Assembly: GCA_044353855.1 (NCBI GenBank) | Contig: JBILBF010000001.1 | Coordinates: 682,001-746,000, forward strand | Direction: 5' to 3' | Origin: UKL13-3 sp044353855 | Lineage (GTDB): Bacteria; Bacteroidota; Bacteroidia; UKL13-3 | DNA: 64,000 nt | Notes under the pieces: model-generated | The model's input: only the letters and a program-made list of their open reading frames with translations | Database searches by the model: none | What the model was told of the DNA's origin: nothing | Translations under genes and position numbers: made by a program | Part shown: piece after piece, positions 18,516 to 26,950 of the stretch | How the letters are laid out: the number at the start of each line of letters is the position of its first letter | Numbering within the stretch: position 1 is the stretch's first letter

Positions 18516-18591
18516 GTCATGCTGATACATATCAGCATCCCGCATGGTGGCAAGAGACAGTGTCAGATGGTGTGACCTTCGTCAGCATGAC
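18516..18591. repeat. 76-bp palindromic element with terminal inverted repeats
   Basis: It is bounded by GTCATGCTGA (18516-18525) and its perfect complement TCAGCATGAC (18582-18591). Inside the left end there is a second hairpin, ATGCTGAT-acat-ATCAGCAT (18519-18538). It lies between a terminator and the end of a convergent gene, carries no ORF, and resembles a REP- or MITE-like dispersed element. Confidence 0.6.
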
Positions 18592-18668
18592 TATAGCAAA
18601 TGAGAAGTAGTTAAGAAAAAAGAGCACTTTTCAAAAGACAACGTTTTGTGTCTTTATTCTTCAAAAAA

Positions 18669-19820
18669 CTATGCCTGCAATACAATTCTAAACGTAGTTC
18701 CCTTGTTAACTTCCGAATGTTTCACAAATATTTTACCACGGTGGTAATCTTCTATAATACGTTTGGCTAAAGATAGGCCAAGCCCCCAACCTCTTTTTTT
18801 GGTGGTATATCCAGGCTTAAATACTGTTTTAAGTTTGGAAGGAGGTATTCCTTTTCCTGAATCTGTTATATCTATTAATACCGAGTCGCCTTGTGCTTGG
18901 GTTCGCATGGTAATACTGCCTTCTCCTGTCATAGCATCAATAGCATTTTTGCAAATATTTTCAACTACCCATTCAAATAAAGGCACATTCATTTGTGCAG
19001 TTAGTTCGTCTTCATTTTTGACCAATAAAAATTGAACACGTTGTGAAGTACGAAGTTGTAAATAGTTGATGCTGTCTTGTAAAATTTCGTCAACAATTTC
19101 CGTTTCCAATTTGGGTGCTGATCCTATTTTTGAAAATCGCTCGGTAATCAATTCCAATCGTTTTACATCTTTTTCTAGCTCTAATAAATATTCTTCTTGA
19201 TCTACTTTTTCTGTTTCGCGTATCAAATTTATCCAACCCATCAGGGATGAAATGGGTGTTCCCAATTGGTGAGCTGTTTCTTTGCTCATACCCACCCATA
19301 CTTGATTTTGCTCGGCTCTGCGCGAAGAACTAAATGCTAAATAAGCAACCAAAATAAAAATACCAATAATACTAAGTTGGTAGTAAGGATATTGTTTGAG
19401 TTGGGTTAGAATAATAGAGTTGCGGTAATATAAATAATTGTAACGTTTGTTCACCTCGTCATATAAAATAGGAATGGGTTCTTTGTTTTCAATCATATTG
19501 GCTAGTTGAGTACGCAAATAAACAGTATCGTTTGAGCGGGTCGAATCTAAATTTCGGTGAGCGATTATTTCACCTTTATCATCCACTAAAATAACTGGGA
19601 TGGACTCATTGTCTTTAATGATGTCAAGTAAAAAAGTAAAATCGCCTTCTGCCTTTACCAGTTGTTTGGTGGCATTAGCCCATAACACTACTTTTTTTTC
19701 TTCCTCTTTAGCTAGCTTTTGTACCAGCTTTTGGGTATACCATAGCGAATACATACCAATGCCAATGGCAATGATAAAGAGGATTCGCTTCCACCATATT
19801 TTTTGTTCGTACAATCGCAT
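18669..19820 (-). CDS. Membrane sensor histidine kinase (orphan)
   Basis: The protein has 383 residues. Two membrane segments (about 11-30 and 147-165) enclose an extracytoplasmic sensor of about 115 residues. The phospho-acceptor box is MSKETAHQLGTPISSL (His184), the Bacteroidota-typical variant. It is followed by the N box VVENICKNAIDAM, G1 DSGKGIP and G2 GWGLGLSLAKRI. No response-regulator gene is adjacent, so its partner is elsewhere. The signal sensed is unknown. The start codon lies 47 bases from that of a divergent cyclase-type gene. Confidence 0.88.
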   Translation of the reverse strand: MRLYEQKIWWKRILFIIAIGIGMYSLWYTQKLVQKLAKEEEKKVVLWANATKQLVKAEGDFTFLLDIIKDNESIPVILVDDKGEIIAHRNLDSTRSNDTVYLRTQLANMIENKEPIPILYDEVNKRYNYLYYRNSIILTQLKQYPYYQLSIIGIFILVAYLAFSSSRRAEQNQVWVGMSKETAHQLGTPISSLMGWINLIRETEKVDQEEYLLELEKDVKRLELITERFSKIGSAPKLETEIVDEILQDSINYLQLRTSQRVQFLLVKNEDELTAQMNVPLFEWVVENICKNAIDAMTGEGSITMRTQAQGDSVLIDITDSGKGIPPSKLKTVFKPGYTTKKRGWGLGLSLAKRIIEDYHRGKIFVKHSEVNKGTTFRIVLQA

Positions 19821-19867
19821 ATTGCTCGAATATATAGATATTGCAACAATTATTGAATAACGCTGTT

Positions 19868-20602
19868 ATGCTAGCAATTATTGAGCACCTACAAATAAAA
19901 CGAACTGTTGACTTTAGCAAACCGCTAGATATATCGATTCCAATGCACTCGGGGACAAACAATCCCAATGCGTTTGGCATTCAGCCACCTGAGTTTAAAC
20001 CTTTTGAAGCGGGTGGATTTGTAGGCTCTGTGGCACAAGGAGGAAGTGTAAATTGCAAAAATTTATTTTTGAATGCACATGGTAATGGCACCCATACCGA
20101 ATGTGTAGGTCATATTAGCAAAGAAAAAATAACCATTAACCAAACGCTCTCTCAGTTTTTTGCCATTGCACAAGTTATTACCCTTGAACCACAACACAAC
20201 ATATTAAGCCAAGCACAAGTTGAGCAGTTGTTGGATGCTAACACGGAAGCACTTATCATTCGCACATTGCCTAATGATGAAAGGAAATTAACCCGCAATT
20301 ATTCGGGTAATAATCCTGCTTGTTTAACGGCTGACCTGTGCAAACTATTGGCACACAAAAACATTAAACATTTACTCATTGATTTGCCTTCGGTAGATCC
20401 TGAAGAAGATGGAGGCGCATTATCGGCTCACCATGCTTTTTGGAACTATCCAGCAAATCCACGTTTGGATGCTACCATTACTGAAATGGTATTTGTACCC
20501 AACCAGATAACTGATGGCATGTATTTACTCAATTTACAGATAGCATCATTGGAAACTGATGCAAGCCCAAGTAAGCCTGTATTGTATGCATTTTTACCAT
20601 AA
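19868..20602 (+). CDS. Cyclase-family metal hydrolase (kynurenine-formamidase-like)
   Basis: This belongs to the cyclase / arylformamidase family. The metal-site signature HGNGTHTECVGH (residues 71-82 from the ATG at 19868) corresponds to HxGTHxDxPxH in bacterial kynurenine formamidase; a conserved acidic/His stretch, PSVDPEEDGGALSAHHAFW, follows. A TTG 27 bases upstream could add nine residues. Kynurenine formamidase would be a plausible activity since kynureninase and kynurenine monooxygenase genes occur about 30 kb away, but the family covers other substrates and the Asp-Ala-Pro part of the motif is altered, so this is tentative. The next gene (rluD) starts 32 bases downstream. Confidence 0.65.
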   Translation: MLAIIEHLQIKRTVDFSKPLDISIPMHSGTNNPNAFGIQPPEFKPFEAGGFVGSVAQGGSVNCKNLFLNAHGNGTHTECVGHISKEKITINQTLSQFFAIAQVITLEPQHNILSQAQVEQLLDANTEALIIRTLPNDERKLTRNYSGNNPACLTADLCKLLAHKNIKHLLIDLPSVDPEEDGGALSAHHAFWNYPANPRLDATITEMVFVPNQITDGMYLLNLQIASLETDASPSKPVLYAFLP

Positions 20603-20634
20603 TTTTTAAACAACAGGAAACCTAAACACACAAT

Positions 20635-21702
20635 ATGACTGAATATACAGAAGAGGTAGACGACACCGAAGAATCGACAGAGCAAGATTTATTTGAACAC
20701 CATCGTATTGTAACGGATAAGGGACAAGCTTTACTGCGCATCGATAAATTTTTGATGCACAAAATGCAAAATGCAAGCCGCAGTAAAATACAAAATGCAG
20801 CTGATACAGGGTGTATTTTGGTAAACGATAAAGCGGTAAAATCGAGTTATAAAGTAAAGCCCTTTGATATTATTTCGGTTGTTTTTCCGCATCCACCTAA
20901 AGATAATGATACCATTGTTGCCGAAGAAATTCCGTTGGATATTATATACGAAGATGAGGATGTATTGATTGTAAATAAACCTGCTGGTATGGTAGTGCAC
21001 CCAGGATACAATAATGTTACAGGTACATTGGTAAATGCTTTGGCATGGCATTTAAAAGATACCTCGTTTGCCAAGGATGGAAATATTCGTCCGGGATTGG
21101 TTCACCGCATTGATAAAGATACAACTGGTTTATTGGTTGTTGCCAAAAATGAATTTGCGATGACACATTTAGCCAAACAGTTTTTTCACCATACCATTAA
21201 GCGTTCATATATTGCTTTGGCTTGGGCCGATTTTGAAGAAGAAGAAGGCACAGTAACAGGTTATATTGGCAGAAGCACCCGCGATAGAAAAGTGTTTACC
21301 ATGTATGAGGATGAAACTGAAGGGAAGTGGAGTGTTACTCATTACAAAGTATTGGAGCGGATGAATTATGTAACCTTATTAGAGTGCAAGTTAGAAACAG
21401 GCCGTACACATCAAATTAGGGTTCACATGAAACACATAGGGCATTCCTTATTTTCGGATAGTACATATGGTGGCGATCGTATTTTAAAAGGTACCACTTT
21501 TACCAAATACAAGCAATTTGTAGATAACTGTTTTCGCATTATGCCAAGGCAAGCATTGCACGCCCGTTCCTTAGGATTTGTACACCCAGTTACAGGTAAA
21601 GAGTTGTTTTTTGAAGCGCCATTACCTGCCGATTTTACAGGCGTACTCGAAAAATGGAGAGGATACAGCAAACATGTAATTGAAAAAAATGAAGCAGAAT
21701 AG
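20635..21702 (+). CDS. rluD: 23S rRNA pseudouridine synthase, RluD/RluA family
   Basis: An N-terminal S4 RNA-binding domain (LLRIDKFLMHKMQNASRSKI, 33-52) precedes the catalytic domain, with the active-site aspartate in HRIDKDTTGLLVVAKN (Asp160) and the late motif GRTHQIRVHMKHIGH. These enzymes isomerise uridines in helix 69 of 23S rRNA (RluD) or related sites; the S4 domain favours RluD over RluA. The protein has 355 residues with an acidic extension at the N terminus. A terminator follows 22 bases after the stop. Confidence 0.85.
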   Translation: MTEYTEEVDDTEESTEQDLFEHHRIVTDKGQALLRIDKFLMHKMQNASRSKIQNAADTGCILVNDKAVKSSYKVKPFDIISVVFPHPPKDNDTIVAEEIPLDIIYEDEDVLIVNKPAGMVVHPGYNNVTGTLVNALAWHLKDTSFAKDGNIRPGLVHRIDKDTTGLLVVAKNEFAMTHLAKQFFHHTIKRSYIALAWADFEEEEGTVTGYIGRSTRDRKVFTMYEDETEGKWSVTHYKVLERMNYVTLLECKLETGRTHQIRVHMKHIGHSLFSDSTYGGDRILKGTTFTKYKQFVDNCFRIMPRQALHARSLGFVHPVTGKELFFEAPLPADFTGVLEKWRGYSKHVIEKNEAE

Positions 21703-21724
21703 TTAGGGTAAAAATAATTAGAGT

Positions 21725-21757
21725 AAAGGGTTGTAGCCAAAAGCTACAACCCTTTTT
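21725..21757 (+). terminator. Rho-independent terminator between rluD and the phosphatase gene
   Basis: A 13-bp perfect stem (AAAGGGTTGTAGC at 21725-21737 with its complement at 21743-21755) and a T tail. It argues that the following gene starts at the ATG at 21773 rather than at the in-frame GTG at 21758. Confidence 0.9.
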
Positions 21758-21772
21758 GTGTATACTTGTACC

Positions 21773-22564
21773 ATGGATGCAAAACAAATATGCTTACAAG
21801 CAGGTGAGTTAGCCAAGCAAGTAGGATTATTTATTAAAACAGAAGCTAAAAATTTTAGTGCAGATAAAGTTGAAGAAAAAAGTTTTAACCAATTGGTTTC
21901 ATACGTAGATAAAACTGCCGAAGAAAAATTGGTGAAAGGCTTATCTGCTATTTTTCCAGAAGCAGGTTTTATAACCGAAGAAGCAACCATTGCTGTGGAG
22001 CAAAAAGAATATATGTGGGTAATAGATCCGTTGGATGGTACCACCAATTTTATTCACGGTATACCCGTTTACAGTGTGAGCATTGGGTTGCTACAACACC
22101 ATAAACCCATTATGGGCATTGTGTACGAAATAAACCGCGATGAATTATTTTATGCATGGGAAGGCAGTAAAGCCTATTTAAATGGAACCGAAATTTCGGT
22201 AAAACAAAATGCAGATTTATCCAAATCATTATTGGCCACAGGTTTTCCGTATTACGATTTTGATGGCATGAAAGGATACTTAAATGCATTGCAGTATTTT
22301 ATGAAAAACACACAGGGTATGCGCAGGTTGGGAAGTGCTGCCGTTGATTTAGCTTACGTGGCTTGTGGCCGGTTTGATGGTTATTTTGAATACGGTTTAA
22401 GCCCCTGGGATGTTGCAGGTGGCGTATTTATTGTGCAACAAGCGGGTGGTGTAGTTAGCGATTTTAAAGGAGGTGATGATTGTATTTTTGGCAAAGCCAT
22501 TGTCGCATCATCCAAAGCGTTGTATCCCAGTTTTTTTGAAGTGGTGCACAAAGAGTTTGCTTAA
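21773..22564 (+). CDS. Inositol-monophosphatase-family phosphatase
   Basis: This is a lithium-sensitive, Mg-dependent phosphatase of the IMPase/SuhB fold. Metal-binding motif one is WVIDPLDGTTNFIHG and motif two is LSPWDVAGGVFIVQQAGG; the glutamate of the first metal site lies in ITEEAT. The protein has 263 residues, the usual size. It may dephosphorylate inositol phosphates or, like SuhB, act in rRNA processing; sequence does not decide. The stop codon overlaps by four bases the end of a convergent membrane-protein gene. Confidence 0.87.
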   Translation: MDAKQICLQAGELAKQVGLFIKTEAKNFSADKVEEKSFNQLVSYVDKTAEEKLVKGLSAIFPEAGFITEEATIAVEQKEYMWVIDPLDGTTNFIHGIPVYSVSIGLLQHHKPIMGIVYEINRDELFYAWEGSKAYLNGTEISVKQNADLSKSLLATGFPYYDFDGMKGYLNALQYFMKNTQGMRRLGSAAVDLAYVACGRFDGYFEYGLSPWDVAGGVFIVQQAGGVVSDFKGGDDCIFGKAIVASSKALYPSFFEVVHKEFA

Positions 22565-23022
22565 AAAAGTTCGCGTACATTAATACCAAACAATGCAGAT
22601 AAGCCATACAAGGCAAGTGTCCATCCCAAAAAGGAAAAAAACATATACCGTTTGATGCGCCATTTGTTTTCTTCTAAAGCTGCAGCCATAATCGTTCCAA
22701 TAGGAACGGATAATAACAGTGGTGTTAAAAAGGCTATTCCATACAACTCATACTTGATGATAATTTTGACGATCCATCGTTTGGTATTGTTTATTTTAAT
22801 GCCTCCTTGTTTGGGCTTTGCTGGAAAAAACTTGCGGTAAATAGTTACAAGTAATTCCCATAAATATAAATAAACCACAACACCCAACATTCCTCCTCCT
22901 ACTGTGCATATCAGTGTTTCCCAAAATCCCAATTCGGTAGTTATTGCTCCAATTACCCCAAATATATATTTAACGGAACTGGTAAGGGCAACACCAATAT
23001 ACTGTGCAATGTGTTCGTTCAT
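22561..23022 (-). CDS. Small integral membrane protein of unknown function
   Basis: The 153-residue protein has about four hydrophobic segments: ALTSSVKYIFGVIGAI, the Gly-rich ICTVGGGMLGVVVYLYLW, LYGIAFLTPLLLSVPIGTIM, and MFFSFLGWTLALYGLSALF. A basic cytoplasmic loop (KPKQGGIKINNTKRW) separates the two halves. The Pro-Ile-Gly in a membrane helix and the twofold layout recall small multidrug-export or SNARE-like membrane families, but I cannot assign it. It is preceded on the same strand by the S41 protease, 30 bases away, so the two are probably co-transcribed. Confidence 0.6.
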   Translation of the reverse strand: MNEHIAQYIGVALTSSVKYIFGVIGAITTELGFWETLICTVGGGMLGVVVYLYLWELLVTIYRKFFPAKPKQGGIKINNTKRWIVKIIIKYELYGIAFLTPLLLSVPIGTIMAAALEENKWRIKRYMFFSFLGWTLALYGLSALFGINVRELF

Positions 23023-23052
23023 GAGACGGTAAATATAGGTAAGTATGTTGAG

Positions 23053-24654
23053 CTATTGTTGCAGAAGTTGATTGTAGTGTTGTATTGCCTCTAATGCTTT
23101 AAGTACTGTTTTATCGTTGCTGTTTGTTACTGTATAATAACCATTGTCTCTCCACAATTGTCGAGCAATTAGTGCTTTGAGTTGGCGGCTTATAAATTCT
23201 TTCGTTTGTTTGTTATCAGTTGCACTTGCTTTAACTCCTTTAGCAGTTGCATAGGTAACAAATTGCGTAAACACATCATCATTAAAACGGTTATTAAAAG
23301 CAATTACATCTGTATATTTTTTTAACGCCAATCGGTGTACATCAACATACGAATAACAAAACTGATTGAGTAATCCTGCAGATAATACTTCGGTTGTATA
23401 CTTGTTTCGGTAAGAGGTATCAATAGGCACAAAAATATCGGGCATAATACCTCCTTTGCTATACACAATACGGCCATTTGCAGTTTTATAAATGGTGCTA
23501 TCTTTGTGTTTAAATTTGGTGGCATCTTCTAATTCTCCTCCCTCAAGTCGGCCGTAAATCTCTTCTTCATAAGCATCGTATCCAATATCATAGGGCTTTT
23601 GAATGCTGCGCCCCGAAGGTGTGTAATACCTTGCTATGGTAAGCCTAATAGCTGATCCATCTTTGAGTTCAAAAGGTTCTTGTACCAATCCTTTTCCAAA
23701 TGATCTTCTGCCAATTAAAATACCTCTATCCCAATCTTGTATGGCACCAGAAACTATTTCGCTAGCTGATGCAGAACCCTCATCTATGAGTACAATTAAC
23801 TTCCCTTTTTCAAATAGACCTTTTCGTTCTGCGGTGTATTCGTTTTTGGGTTGTGTACGTCCTTGCGTGTACACAATCATTTTATGGTTATCCAACAACT
23901 CATCACTTATTTCAGTTGCAGCAGTGAGGTATCCTCCAGGGTTTCCTCTTAGGTCTATTACCAAATGTTGCATACCTCGTAGTTTAAGTTGGTTTATGGC
24001 GGCCACAAATTCTTCGTGGGTATTGGCTGCAAATCGGCTAATTTTTATATAACCAGTTTCCTCATTCAGCATCATGTTTACATCTACACTGTGAATGGGA
24101 ATGGTATTGCGTGTAATGGTGTAGGGAATTTGTTGGTTGGCATCGGCACGGTAAATAAGCACTTGAACTTTGGAATCTTTTGGGCCACGCAGTAATTTAA
24201 ATACGTTTTCATTTTTGATTCCAATACCCGCTACTATCTGTGTATCTACTTTAATAATGCGATCACCTGCTTGTATTCCTAGTTCTTGCGAAGGTCCACC
24301 GTTAATGGCCGATACAACCATAATGGTATCATTTAAAATGGTAAATTCTACACCTATCCCTTCAAAGTTTCCTTCCAGTTGTTCGTTGGCTTGTTGCAGG
24401 TCTTGTGCGGGTATGTATACCGAATGTGGGTCGAGGTTGCTAAGCAACTCATTGATGGTTTTGTTTTCCAATTCATCCATATTCACCGTATCAACATACG
24501 CCTGATTGATAATGCTGAGGACTTCACCAAACTTACTATCATTACCTAAAAAGGAACCAGCATTGCTGCCAGGTTTAAGCCATATGCCTATAAAAATGCC
24601 CAGTGCTATCAACACTCCGTATATAAATGGTTGCCATTTGCTAGTATTATTCAT
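23053..24654 (-). CDS. C-terminal processing peptidase (S41 family)
   Basis: The protein has 533 residues: an N-terminal membrane anchor (FIYGVLIALGIFIGIWL), an N-terminal helical domain, a PDZ domain (GIGVEFTILNDTIMVVSAI to about 180), and the S41 protease core with LVIDLRGNPGGYL, the catalytic serine in EGSASASEI (292-300) and the general-base lysine in SFGKGLVQ (Lys321). It works in the periplasm, anchored to the inner membrane, trimming or degrading proteins. Bacteroidota usually have several paralogues, so the exact substrate is unknown. A -7-like TATCTTTG on this strand (24685-24678) lies just upstream of the start. Confidence 0.9.
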   Translation of the reverse strand: MNNTSKWQPFIYGVLIALGIFIGIWLKPGSNAGSFLGNDSKFGEVLSIINQAYVDTVNMDELENKTINELLSNLDPHSVYIPAQDLQQANEQLEGNFEGIGVEFTILNDTIMVVSAINGGPSQELGIQAGDRIIKVDTQIVAGIGIKNENVFKLLRGPKDSKVQVLIYRADANQQIPYTITRNTIPIHSVDVNMMLNEETGYIKISRFAANTHEEFVAAINQLKLRGMQHLVIDLRGNPGGYLTAATEISDELLDNHKMIVYTQGRTQPKNEYTAERKGLFEKGKLIVLIDEGSASASEIVSGAIQDWDRGILIGRRSFGKGLVQEPFELKDGSAIRLTIARYYTPSGRSIQKPYDIGYDAYEEEIYGRLEGGELEDATKFKHKDSTIYKTANGRIVYSKGGIMPDIFVPIDTSYRNKYTTEVLSAGLLNQFCYSYVDVHRLALKKYTDVIAFNNRFNDDVFTQFVTYATAKGVKASATDNKQTKEFISRQLKALIARQLWRDNGYYTVTNSNDKTVLKALEAIQHYNQLLQQ

Positions 24655-24677
24655 GAATATTTGCTAAAAGAAGCGTT

Positions 24678-24685
24678 CAAAGATA
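24678..24685 (-). promoter_or_regulatory. -7 promoter element of the S41 peptidase gene
   Basis: TATCTTTG on the minus strand matches TAnnTTTG exactly, 23 bases before the ATG. A TTG lies 15 bases further upstream, slightly closer than usual. Confidence 0.4.
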
Positions 24686-24715
24686 ACAACTCCTAAAGCC
24701 CAAAAAAGATTTGAT

Positions 24716-25570
24716 ATGATTTTAATAGCAGATAGTGGTTCTACCAAAACGGAATGGGTATTGCTCAACGGGAAACAAATAATAGCTGAGTTGTATACCC
24801 AAGGTATTAATCCATATTTTCAATCTGTAGCACAAATTACAGCTGTTATGAAGGAGGAATTGTTACCACAACTACCCTTTGAAAATGCACCATTGGTTAC
24901 GCATATTTATTATTATGGAGCAGGTTGTTCGAGTACCGAAAAATGTGAACTCATAGAACAAGCACTTACCCCTTTTTTTATCCATGCAGTTAAAGAAATA
25001 AACCACGATTTATTAGCAGCAGCAAGAGCTGCGTGCGGCAATGAAAAAGGCCTCGCGGCCATTTTAGGTACGGGCTCCAACTCTTGTTTATTTGATGGCC
25101 AACATATCGTGTCCAATCAACCATCGTTGGGTTTTATATTGGGTGATGAAGGAAGTGGAGGATATATTGGAAAGGAATTACTCAAGCAGTTTTTATACCA
25201 AGAATTGCCTGACGATTTGCACCAGTTATTTTACAATCAATTTCTATTAACCAAAGAAATGGTGCTTGAGCATATATACAAAAACCCAATGCCCAACAGA
25301 TATGCAGCATCCTTCGTTCCTTTTGTTGCTCAGCATATTCAGCACCCTTATTTGCAACAATTGGTATGTGCTAGTTTTGTCGAATTTTTTAAACGACATA
25401 TTTCTTCGTATACCAATTATACTTCTTACCCATTATCTGCAGTAGGTTCGGTTGCTTATGTATTTCAACAGCAATTAAAAATTGTAGCAGCTCAATACCA
25501 TATTGCTATCAAACACATTTTTCAAAAACCAATGGAGGGATTAATTCACTACCATACACATTCATTATAA
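24716..25570 (+). CDS. BadF/BadG-type amino-sugar kinase (GlcNAc/MurNAc kinase candidate)
   Basis: This is an ASKHA-fold ATPase. The phosphate-1 loop is ILIADSGSTKTEW at the N terminus, the phosphate-2 region is AILGTGSNSCLFDG, and GFILGDEGSGGYIGKELL follows. The family includes eukaryotic N-acetylglucosamine kinase and clostridial MurK, which phosphorylates both MurNAc and GlcNAc. Only two bases separate it from murQ, so the gene pair makes and then cleaves MurNAc-6-phosphate, which supports a MurK-like role in cell-wall sugar recycling. The protein has 284 residues. The substrate is inferred from context. Confidence 0.8.
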   Translation: MILIADSGSTKTEWVLLNGKQIIAELYTQGINPYFQSVAQITAVMKEELLPQLPFENAPLVTHIYYYGAGCSSTEKCELIEQALTPFFIHAVKEINHDLLAAARAACGNEKGLAAILGTGSNSCLFDGQHIVSNQPSLGFILGDEGSGGYIGKELLKQFLYQELPDDLHQLFYNQFLLTKEMVLEHIYKNPMPNRYAASFVPFVAQHIQHPYLQQLVCASFVEFFKRHISSYTNYTSYPLSAVGSVAYVFQQQLKIVAAQYHIAIKHIFQKPMEGLIHYHTHSL

Positions 25571-25572
25571 TT

Positions 25573-26394
25573 ATGACAATTAAACGTATTACAGAATCAT
25601 CATCTAAGTATCAAAACTTAGAAAAAATGACAACCAAACAATTGCTTATAAATATAAACAATGAAGATGATACCGTTCCCAAAGCCATCAAAAAAGCATT
25701 GCCACATATTCAGAAATTAGTGGATGCAACATATGACCGCATGAAAAAAGGCGGTCGGTTATTTTATATTGGTGCTGGTACAAGTGGTCGTTTGGGAATA
25801 GTAGATGCAAGTGAATGCCCGCCAACATATGGTGTGCCACAAGGATTGGTTATAGGGCTTATTGCAGGTGGTGATAAAGCCATACGCAAAGCGGTTGAGT
25901 TTGCCGAAGATGATGTAAAAAAAGGATGGAAGGATTTACAACTATACAAAATTTCGAAAAAAGATGTACTGGTTGGAATTGCTGCAAGTGGAACTACGCC
26001 TTATGTAATTGGTGCATTAAACGAAGCGCGAAAAAAAGGTGTGCTTACGGGTTGCATTGTGTGTAATAAACAATCGCCTGTGGCTGCTGCAGCAGAGTTT
26101 CCAGTAGAAGTTATTGTAGGCCCTGAGTTTGTAACAGGTAGCACGCGGATGAAAAGTGGTACTGCCCAAAAATTAGTGTTAAACATGCTTAGCACTTCGG
26201 TAATGATAAAACTAGGTAGGGTAAAAGGAAATAAAATGGTAGACATGATGCCTACTAATAATAAGCTTCTAGCAAGAGGCGCTCAAATGATTATGGATGA
26301 GATAAATATTACGGCTACTAAAGCAATTGCCTTACTTGCCAAACATGGAAATGTGAGAAAAGCCATTGAAGCAGCAACCCAAAAGCAAAAATAA
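25573..26394 (+). CDS. murQ: N-acetylmuramic acid 6-phosphate etherase
   Basis: MurQ cleaves the lactyl ether of MurNAc-6-phosphate, giving GlcNAc-6-phosphate and D-lactate. The SIS sugar-phosphate isomerase fold is plain: IGAGTSGRLGIVDASECPPTYG contains the phosphate loop and the catalytic glutamate, and GSTRMKSGTAQKLVLNML is the second signature. The 273 residues are slightly shorter than E. coli MurQ. Translation is probably coupled to the kinase gene two bases upstream. AnmK is encoded about 0.6 kb downstream on the other strand. Confidence 0.93.
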   Translation: MTIKRITESSSKYQNLEKMTTKQLLININNEDDTVPKAIKKALPHIQKLVDATYDRMKKGGRLFYIGAGTSGRLGIVDASECPPTYGVPQGLVIGLIAGGDKAIRKAVEFAEDDVKKGWKDLQLYKISKKDVLVGIAASGTTPYVIGALNEARKKGVLTGCIVCNKQSPVAAAAEFPVEVIVGPEFVTGSTRMKSGTAQKLVLNMLSTSVMIKLGRVKGNKMVDMMPTNNKLLARGAQMIMDEINITATKAIALLAKHGNVRKAIEAATQKQK

Positions 26395-26439
26395 TAAAAA
26401 GGGCTTTTACTCAGTTGTAACTAGAAAAAATAGCCGAAG

Positions 26440-26889
26440 TTAAAACCTAAATAAAGGTGAATACTGCCAAGGTATACGAGACAATATAAGCAGTAAACCA
26501 ATACTGAAAAACAGCAATGATTTTTTGTATTTTACACGGTCTACTGTTGCTTTTTTGCTTAATGTTCTTCCTACCTGAATAAGAGCTATGGCAATTACGT
26601 TGATAGAAATATGTTCAACAACAATGAGTCTGCTGTAACTATCTTTCATGGCAGCACCAAACCCATTTGCCAATGCCATATCCACATTTGGACTAATCAA
26701 ATACAATACCATTCCCAATACCAATTGTAAATGGCAAAACCCCACAAAAATAGCATGGGCAATATTGGTTTGTTTGGTGTATTCTCTTTTGTGAATAAGA
26801 CCTAAAGCCGATTTAGTGATGGCATATAAGCCAAAAACTAACACCCCCCAACGAAGTATATTATGAATGACTAAAATAGATGGATACAT
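26440..26889 (-). CDS. Four-helix membrane protein, possibly cytochrome-b-like
   Basis: The 149-residue protein has four predicted membrane helices and conserved-looking histidines at helix ends: ILVIHNILRWGVLVFG, AHAIFVGFCHLQLVLGMVLY and VEHISINVIAIALIQ. Paired membrane histidines with an arginine nearby are reminiscent of haem-b-binding four-helix proteins, and similar Bacteroidota proteins are often labelled cytochrome b. Haem binding is not shown here. It lies between murQ and anmK but points away from murQ. Confidence 0.6.
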   Translation of the reverse strand: MYPSILVIHNILRWGVLVFGLYAITKSALGLIHKREYTKQTNIAHAIFVGFCHLQLVLGMVLYLISPNVDMALANGFGAAMKDSYSRLIVVEHISINVIAIALIQVGRTLSKKATVDRVKYKKSLLFFSIGLLLILSRIPWQYSPLFRF

Positions 26890-26950
26890 AAAGTTAAGAT
26901 TGATTTAATGAGTGAGCGAAAGTAAAAAAAATAATGGTATTCCCATCAAA

